Positions 58,889 through 64,000 of a DNA stretch of 64,000 nucleotides are shown here, in pieces. The notes under the pieces were generated by a model. It was not told the DNA's origin. It worked only from the letters and a program-made list of their open reading frames with translations, and did no database searches. This DNA is from Methylogaea oryzae. GTDB taxonomy: Bacteria > Pseudomonadota > Gammaproteobacteria > Methylococcales > Methylococcaceae. Both the position numbers and the translations under genes were made by a program. Every line of letters begins with the position of its first letter. Position 1 is the first letter of the stretch. The DNA is taken from NCBI RefSeq assembly GCF_019669985.1, contig NZ_AP019782.1:2784001-2848000 (forward strand), in the 5' to 3' direction.

Positions 58889-59853
58889 AGCACCGTTTTG
58901 CCTACAACGACGCCGGACGCCTCGGCCAAGCCGAAAGCGCCGACTACCGCTACAACGGCCTCGGCCAGCGCATCGCCAAAACCGTCAAACGCCACACCAC
59001 CCACTTCGTCTACGACGCACAAGGCCAACTCCTGGGCGAATACGACGACAGCGGCAAGCCCCTCCAGGAAACCGTCTACCTCGGCCGCACCCCGGTGGCC
59101 GTCTCCGCACAAGGCGACGAAGACGGCAAAACCGCCGCGATCCACTACGTCCACACCGACCACCTAGGCGCCCCTCGCGCCCTGCTGGACCAGGACAACC
59201 AAATCGCCTGGACCTGGCACAGCGACCCCTACGGCGCCGCCTGGAGCGGCCAAGGCAAAGACACCGCCCGCGGCAAGATCGCCTAAAACCTGCGCCTACC
59301 CGGCCAGTACTACGACAGGGAAACCGGGTTGCATTACAACGTCTTCCGGGACTACGATCCGGGGACGGGGCGGTATATCGAGTCTGATCCGATTGGGCTA
59401 CGGGGTGGGTTGAATACTTATGCCTATGTCTCTGGAGACCCAGTGAACTTTATTGACATCTTAGGCTTAACCCAGTGTGACATCGATGTGGCGCGTGATG
59501 TTGCTCGGCAATCCTTGGAGGGCAAACGGTTATCAGGTACGGGGAGATACCCCTACACGTTGCCAGCAGATGACCATATTGTTGTTGGTGAGATGCCAGT
59601 GCACCCTGCAACAGGGGCGCCTGCTAGCGCATACACCGATGTTAGGACAATTCACTTATCCGATAAGTATTTGCAGTCACTGTCTGCCGACGAAGCTGCT
59701 GGCTTGGTGGATACTATGGTTCATGAAGGTGTTCATTACTCGCTCCCGTCAAGCGATTCTCGGCAAGATGATTCCAGCGGGCGGGGTTATGTATATGACG
59801 AAACCAAACGTTTGTTAACAAAAAATGCTCTCCGAAACAAATATGCAAAATAA
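58858..59853 (+). pseudogene. Rhs C-terminal module 3: nonsense-interrupted core plus metallopeptidase-like tail
   Basis: Core KHRFAYNDAGRLGQAESADY...RIAKTVKRHTTHFVYDAQGQ, with no frameshift at the site damaged in modules 1 and 2. A TAA at 59284-59286 replaces the Tyr codon present in the siblings (GKI-A-stop versus GKI-TYN). The same frame then continues: [16 protein letters not shown] and a unique tail of about 130 residues. The tail has [11 protein letters not shown], an HExxH zinc-peptidase motif, and ends [22 protein letters not shown]. If the stop is read through, or translation restarts at the TTG at 59329, a protease-like tail could still be made. The next gene may encode its immunity protein. 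Confidence 0.75.
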
Positions 59854-59864
59854 AGGAAAATGCG

Positions 59865-60587
59865 ATGCGACTGCACTGGGAAGTAAGTATCTTGCAGTAT
59901 GGTTTTTTTGTTTTTGCAGCATGCTTTAATAGCGGCGCGCTTAGTGATGAAGTTGCGCCATGCTTCGGTGTCAACAATTCTTTGCCCATTACAAAAGAAG
60001 GATATTGGGTGCCGTCTAGTGTTTTTTCTCACCACTCAACCCACAAATTAAATTTAGACTTGATTGGTCACAAGAAGCGGCCGGATATATCGGATATGTT
60101 TCCAATGTTAGGGCACGGGATTGATATAGGTGAGGGCAGCACTTTTTCTTACGGAGAGTATTTCTTGGGATGGCCTGGCACAACAGACACCGAAATGTTA
60201 ACGCGTGTGAGTATTTATATACCCGACATGCTGGTTAACGACAGGAAAATGGAGTTCGATTTAGCCAAAAGCGAGGCCATAGTTTTTTATAGTGCAGGGT
60301 TTCCTGCTTTTAGAAGCTATTGTTATGGGTATGCAGCAACAGGCAGGTTTCGCGCCGCGACAAGAGCATGGAGGCCCCTTGACCCTATAAACCAGCGAAT
60401 TTTTTCTGTGCTCAATAACGAGGGTGGGGCGCATATAACTATTGACGCAAAAATTGAGTTGCGTAGCACTGAGACAAAAAAACAGAATGTGTGCGGACAA
60501 TGCGTTTTGCGAGCGGACCTTGTTGTGCCAAAAACTACAGTAATCAAGTCTAAAGATAAGATGCCAATACTATATGATAACCCGTAA
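59865..60587 (+). CDS. Candidate exported immunity or accessory protein after Rhs tail 3
   Basis: A 240-residue protein with a hydrophobic N-terminus (YGFFVFAACFNSGALS) that could be a lipobox (FAAC) or a Sec signal, so it probably lies in the periplasm or envelope. The beta-rich body (GIDIGEGSTFSYGEYFLGWPGTTDTEMLTRVSIYIPD) and a Cys pair (CGQC) near the C-terminus match no family I know. It starts 11 bases after the metallopeptidase-like tail, the immunity position; an envelope location would fit a toxin acting outside the cytoplasm. This is inference. Confidence 0.55.
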   Translation: MRLHWEVSILQYGFFVFAACFNSGALSDEVAPCFGVNNSLPITKEGYWVPSSVFSHHSTHKLNLDLIGHKKRPDISDMFPMLGHGIDIGEGSTFSYGEYFLGWPGTTDTEMLTRVSIYIPDMLVNDRKMEFDLAKSEAIVFYSAGFPAFRSYCYGYAATGRFRAATRAWRPLDPINQRIFSVLNNEGGAHITIDAKIELRSTETKKQNVCGQCVLRADLVVPKTTVIKSKDKMPILYDNP

Positions 60588-60590
60588 GCG

Positions 60591-60662
60591 CGTAGGTTGT
60601 GGTGAGTCGGCGAACCCCAACGATTGGCGCAGCGCTGATATGTTTGGCTTCCTACCGTCAAT
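60591..60662. repeat. Seam repeat after module 3, supplying a start codon
   Basis: GTAGGTTGTGGTGAGTCGGC, AACCCCAACGATTGGCGCAG, CGCTGATATG and TTCCTACCGTCA, then divergence. The ATG within GATATG is the apparent start of the next gene. Confidence 0.8.
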
Positions 60663-61074
60663 AAGTAAGGCGGTGGTCTTTTTGGCTATATTTTGTATTC
60701 TAGGGGGCATCGGTTACGCCAAAGAAATAAAGACGGGAGGCGGCCATGCCGTGACCTGGAGCAACTTGGCCGCGGTTGTCAAGGGCGAGCATTTGCGCGC
60801 TATCCTGGCGGCCTATGATGACTTTTCGAAAGAGGTTAACCAGGCGAAAGCGGCTAAAGAGGAAAAAGAGTCCGGCGCAGATAGCTTTCCAGCGTATAGC
60901 GCAAGACTAGAGAGTTATGATATTGCAGTTAAAGAAGGTAGCGAAGGATATACGGTCGTATTTCAGTTAAGGCATTCTGACCGATTTCAAATAATTGCCG
61001 GTAATGGTGGGCAGGTGAGATATATAATCGATCCAACAACATTTCAGGTTATTACAATCGACAAACAAAAGTAA
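60640..61074 (+). CDS. Putative exported protein of unknown function
   Basis: A 144-residue protein with a signal-peptide-like start (SKAVVFLAIFCILGGIGYA) and a mature part with a Lys/Glu-rich helix (FSKEVNQAKAAKEEKESGA) and a small beta domain (YTVVFQLRHSDRFQIIAGNGGQVRYIIDP). The first codons lie within the seam repeat, so the gene may have acquired its start from it. A start at 60574 is possible but less natural. Function unknown. Confidence 0.5.
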   Translation: MFGFLPSISKAVVFLAIFCILGGIGYAKEIKTGGGHAVTWSNLAAVVKGEHLRAILAAYDDFSKEVNQAKAAKEEKESGADSFPAYSARLESYDIAVKEGSEGYTVVFQLRHSDRFQIIAGNGGQVRYIIDPTTFQVITIDKQK

Positions 61075-61087
61075 AGATTTCCCAGAC

Positions 61088-61162
61088 AACTCGTAACCTG
61101 CATTCGAGCGTAGGGCGTCAATAGCGGTCCTCCGCGTATTGCGCCGCATGGCTGACCTACGT
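61088..61162 (+). repeat. Dispersed repeat B, copy 3
   Basis: AACTCGTAACCTGCATTCGA...GTAGGGCGTCAATAGCGGTC, CTCCGCGTATTGCGCCGCAT, GGCTGACCTACGTCC. It marks the right end of the Rhs island; no Rhs core follows it. Confidence 0.88.
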
Positions 61163-61169
61163 CCACCGG

Positions 61170-61215
61170 AAAAGGGGGGCAGGTTCAATTATTTAAATGT
61201 AACCCGCCCCCTTTT
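61170..61215. terminator. Bidirectional terminator-like inverted repeat (MITE-like) at the island edge
   Basis: AAAAGGGGGGCAGGTT, an AT-rich loop (CAATTATTTAAATGT) and AACCCGCCCCCTTTT form a long stem with A- and T-runs at the ends. It lies 17 bases past the dabB stop and would end that transcript. The plan also recalls small GGGGCAGGTT palindromic elements found in many genomes. Confidence 0.75.
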
Positions 61216-61231
61216 CTCTCACGTCCCGTCC

Positions 61232-63172
61232 TCAACCTGGAGCCGTTTCCTGCACGGCGGCCAAACGAGGCACCGGCGCGGCGGCCAATGCGGCCTCCAC
61301 AGCGTCCCGCCGCACTTCCACCGGCCGGCCCATGCTCAAGCGCAGGAAGACGCGGGCCGCGGCGATGCCGTTGATGACGAAGGAGACGGCGATCAGCGCG
61401 ACGATCCAGCCGTGGTGGCCGCTGGCATGGTAGAGCAACAGGTCTTCGCCGATGAAGGCGGGGCTGATGGGAAAGCTCACCAAGCCCAGGAAGCTGAAAA
61501 ACAACAGCAGGGAGAGCCCCGGCTTGGTTTCCGCCATGGCGCGATAGGCAAAGGGCGTTTCGGCGAAGTTCTCGCCGCGCAGCATCAGGCTCAACACCCC
61601 CAAGCCCAACAGCCAGGACGGTACGATGCCGGCCAAAAACAGTTCCACGTCGCTGCCGGCCTCCATCCGCAGCAGCCAGATGGTGGCGCCGGCCAGCAGG
61701 CAACTGGCGCCGACGGCGTTCCACACTTTGAACACACTGCCTTTTTGGCTGAAACCCGCCACCGACGCCAGGGCCATGCCCAACACCGCCGGCCCGGCCA
61801 AATACTGCCGTTCCAGCAATCCGCTCTCCAACCCCAGCCAGCCGACCAGCAACACGCCGGAGGCGACGACGAGCTTGCGCCCCAGGCCGACGGCATTCAC
61901 CGCCGCGCCAGCTTGTTTCAAAGGATCCCACAGCGTCGCCCGGACCAGCCCCTCCAGGTTGCATTCCTGCAACGCGAAAACCTGTAGCGTGTTCCGCAAC
62001 ACCTCGGGCAAGGTATCGCGCAGGGACAGCGGCAGCCATTGCGCCATGGAATTGCCCCGGACATTGAGGCCCGTGTCGGCGGCGCCTTCGACGCGCAGCA
62101 AGTGGGCGACGATAGAGGGCGACACCAGCAGCTGATAGCAACGCAGGAAGGCATTGCCGAGGAAATGCAGCAGCACCAGGGATTCCAACCCCAGCGCCAG
62201 TTCCATGAACATGAAGCCCACCTGGCCGATGGAAGCGTAGGCGATCTGGCCTTTAATGCTGGACTGCGCTTTTTCCGAGAGGGCGGCGACGATGACGGTT
62301 AGCAGCCCGATGACGAACACCATCAACCGGGTGATGAACATAAAGCCCCAAATCGGGAGGGTGCGCAGCAGCAGGAACACGCCGAGGTGGACGGACAAGG
62401 CGCCGTAGAAAATCGCGCTGGAGGGAGTGGGGCCTTCCATGGCGCGGGGCAACCAAAAGCAAAACGGGAACTGCGCCGACTTGCCGCAGGCAGCGATGGT
62501 GATGAACCAGGACAACACGAACAGCGCCGTCAAATTGGCCGGCAGCACGGTGTCGTTACCGAACAACTGCGCCAACTCCGCGAAATGGTTGCCGCCATGC
62601 AATATCTGGTGGCTGAACCAGGCGCCCAGCAACAGGCCGATGTCGCAAAACCGATAGATGCTGTAGGCGCGCAGCGCGTTGCGAATCGGCTGGACGCGGT
62701 GCCGGTAGAAAGCGATCAGCAGGAACGAGGCGATGCCGACGATTTCCCAGCCGGCGAACAACACGTCCAGCGAACCGGACAGCACCACCATGTTCAAGCC
62801 CAGCACGAAGGCGAAGATGGTCAGGAAAAACCGTTTATAGCCGGCCTCGCGGTGCAGGTAATAGCGGCAGTAACGCACGATGACGGAAAAAATCACCCAC
62901 ACGGCGAACAGATAGGCCGCGCTGATCCGGTCCAGGTAGAACAGCACCGGCAACTGATAATCGCCGCTGGAATACACGGTAAACCACAGGTATTCGTAGC
63001 CGCCGAAACCGTGGGCCGCCCACATGCCCAGTAGCGCCAGTATGCAGCCGCCGAGGAGCCGGGTCGCCCAGGAGCTGATGACGGCGATCCGTTTCTCGCT
63101 GCGGCCGAACAAGGCGATGAGCAGCAGCCCCAGCAGGGGCACGAATTGGCAGGCCAAAAGCAGTACGTTCAT
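61232..63172 (-). CDS. dabB: DabB-like proton-conducting membrane protein (NuoL-type)
   Basis: A 646-residue membrane protein of the NuoL/MrpA family: VLFAGWEIVGIASFLLIAFYRHR, the antiporter helix KSAQFPFCFWLPRAMEGPTPSSAIFYGALSV and QIAYASIGQVGFMF. In DAB complexes this subunit couples the ion gradient to DabA, which hydrates CO2 to bicarbonate inside the cell (established for Halothiobacillus and others). The gene order, with the dabA end overlapping its ATG by four bases, supports DabB rather than complex I NuoL. A carbon-concentrating role would fit a methanotroph that fixes CO2. Confidence 0.82.
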   Translation of the reverse strand: MNVLLLACQFVPLLGLLLIALFGRSEKRIAVISSWATRLLGGCILALLGMWAAHGFGGYEYLWFTVYSSGDYQLPVLFYLDRISAAYLFAVWVIFSVIVRYCRYYLHREAGYKRFFLTIFAFVLGLNMVVLSGSLDVLFAGWEIVGIASFLLIAFYRHRVQPIRNALRAYSIYRFCDIGLLLGAWFSHQILHGGNHFAELAQLFGNDTVLPANLTALFVLSWFITIAACGKSAQFPFCFWLPRAMEGPTPSSAIFYGALSVHLGVFLLLRTLPIWGFMFITRLMVFVIGLLTVIVAALSEKAQSSIKGQIAYASIGQVGFMFMELALGLESLVLLHFLGNAFLRCYQLLVSPSIVAHLLRVEGAADTGLNVRGNSMAQWLPLSLRDTLPEVLRNTLQVFALQECNLEGLVRATLWDPLKQAGAAVNAVGLGRKLVVASGVLLVGWLGLESGLLERQYLAGPAVLGMALASVAGFSQKGSVFKVWNAVGASCLLAGATIWLLRMEAGSDVELFLAGIVPSWLLGLGVLSLMLRGENFAETPFAYRAMAETKPGLSLLLFFSFLGLVSFPISPAFIGEDLLLYHASGHHGWIVALIAVSFVINGIAAARVFLRLSMGRPVEVRRDAVEAALAAAPVPRLAAVQETAPG

Positions 63173-64000
63173 GGCTGGCTCTTCGTCAAAAGGTGAACGG
63201 GGATGGTTTTATTGCGACCGGGGAAAATGGCCGCCGAGCTCGCCGCCGCCGGCACTTCGAATTCCGCCGGCAAGTCCACGTCTTCCCAACCCTGCCGCGA
63301 ATACAAACGCGTTTCCCGGCTGAGGGGATCGTGGCAAGCCAGCCTGATCCATTCGTTATCGACCCATTCCTTCAGCTCGCCCAAGCGAGACAAGGCCGCT
63401 TCCACGATCTCGCGGCTTTGCTCGATGACGATCAACAGCCTGGCCGGTTCGTGCACTTCGATCATCTGCGACGGCAAGCCGGTGCGAAGGTCTCCCTCGA
63501 CGCCGTTGGCCACGCCCAGCAGGCCGATGACGTTGTGCGGCAGCTTGGTGCCGGCGCCGTAGACCGAATTGTCGATGCGGGAGAACAGGTATTCCAGGTT
63601 GATGCCGCCGCACACCGGAATGATGGCGGACAGTATTTTCACGAGAATATCGCCCCGCGGATCGGACTTGGGATCGTAGGAATGAAGGAACGCGCGCCGA
63701 TCCAGGAACAGATTGGTCGTCAACGCCCGCTCGCCCACCACGCAATAGAGATTGTTGGAGTGGTTGAGCTCCGGCCGGGGCTCGAAAATGGACGAGGCGC
63801 GCGCTTTGACGTGCTCGTGGGACAGCTTGGCCGAAGCCGATTCCGGCCCCAGCTCGAACCAGCGGCAGCGTTCGTGGGCATTCCTTTCCAGCGCCTCCCG
63901 CATCGCCTGCTGGAACGACTCCAGGCCGGCCGCCGGGTGTTGCGCCAGCAAATGCTGGTCGAAATAGGTCACTTCGTCGCGGCTGGTGTTGTGCAAGGCG
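63169..64000 (-). CDS. dabA: DabA (DUF2309/UPF0753), C-terminal part, cut by the window edge
   Basis: The last 276 residues of a DUF2309 protein; no start is visible and the frame remains open at base 64000, so the gene continues beyond the window. Recognisable blocks are YDPKSDPRGDILVKILSAIIPVCGGINLEYLFSRID, LPHNVIGLLGVANGVEGDLRTGLPSQM and EVHEPARLLIVIEQS near the C-terminus. DabA is the zinc-dependent, carbonic-anhydrase-like half of the DAB inorganic-carbon pump. The N-terminal zinc ligands lie outside what can be seen. It is translationally coupled to dabB (ATGA). Confidence 0.85.
   Translation of the reverse strand, partial: ALHNTSRDEVTYFDQHLLAQHPAAGLESFQQAMREALERNAHERCRWFELGPESASAKLSHEHVKARASSIFEPRPELNHSNNLYCVVGERALTTNLFLDRRAFLHSYDPKSDPRGDILVKILSAIIPVCGGINLEYLFSRIDNSVYGAGTKLPHNVIGLLGVANGVEGDLRTGLPSQMIEVHEPARLLIVIEQSREIVEAALSRLGELKEWVDNEWIRLACHDPLSRETRLYSRQGWEDVDLPAEFEVPAAASSAAIFPGRNKTIPVHLLTKSQP

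Noticed and set aside
54331-61231. Transposase or integrase driving the island
   Set aside because: I searched the frames and repeats for DDE, serine or tyrosine recombinase patterns and saw none; only miniature repeats are present.
62387-63034. Plus-strand frame opposite dabB
   Set aside because: Low-complexity Gln/Gly/Ala/Val shadow of the membrane-protein codons.

Overview
The window looks like chromosome of a GC-rich gammaproteobacterial methanotroph, probably Methylococcaceae (inference). Pointers are a hopanoid C-3 methylase (hpnR), a pyrophosphate-dependent phosphofructokinase beside a soluble pyrophosphatase, a type IV minor-pilin operon and DabA/DabB inorganic-carbon uptake genes. 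No single marker proves the genus. I recognised no rRNA, tRNA, CRISPR array or transposase.

Layout. 0-5 kb: cobN (cobaltochelatase) with an extraordinary His-Asp/His-Glu repeat, divergent from a small Ni/Co-type transporter. 5-10 kb: pfp, a YjfB-like protein, ppa, a Tat-exported OpgD-like glucan protein and a DUF1499 protein. 10-17 kb (minus strand): fimU-pilV-pilW-pilX-pilY1-pilE. 17.5-23.5 kb (plus strand): an SOS-mutagenesis operon, lexA-imuA-imuB-dnaE2, behind a perfect LexA box. 23.6-32.4 kb: VOC protein, small TSUP transporter, polysaccharide flippase, DUF1289 protein, an SbmA/YddA-type ABC protein with a decayed ATPase, a large discoidin plus glycosidase-like protein, an orphan ABC-2 permease and a PilZ-like protein. 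32.4-38 kb: recB-recD with no recC beside them. 38-54 kb: housekeeping genes (SDR, thiO, DUF302, mobA, two tandem mlaA paralogues, rnt, grxD, argD-argF, an SH3 protein, ilvD, cheV, hpnR, a yeast-type cytosine deaminase, lipA).

54-61.2 kb is different: visibly more AT-rich, full of short dispersed repeats, and holding three tandem displaced Rhs C-terminal modules. Each has a piece of conserved Rhs core, a different toxin-like tail and a following small gene that is a candidate immunity gene. No Rhs N-terminal region is present. All three cores carry lesions (shared -1 frameshift, 7-C tract, nonsense codon), and the modules are separated by recurring seam repeats. This is the accessory island of the window. 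It ends at a terminator-like inverted repeat, after which dabB and the start-less end of dabA run off the right edge on the minus strand.

A second theme is palindromic repeat elements that sit in frame inside protein genes: two in cobN, one each in recB and recD, and other repeat families in imuB and dnaE2. The proteins read straight through them.
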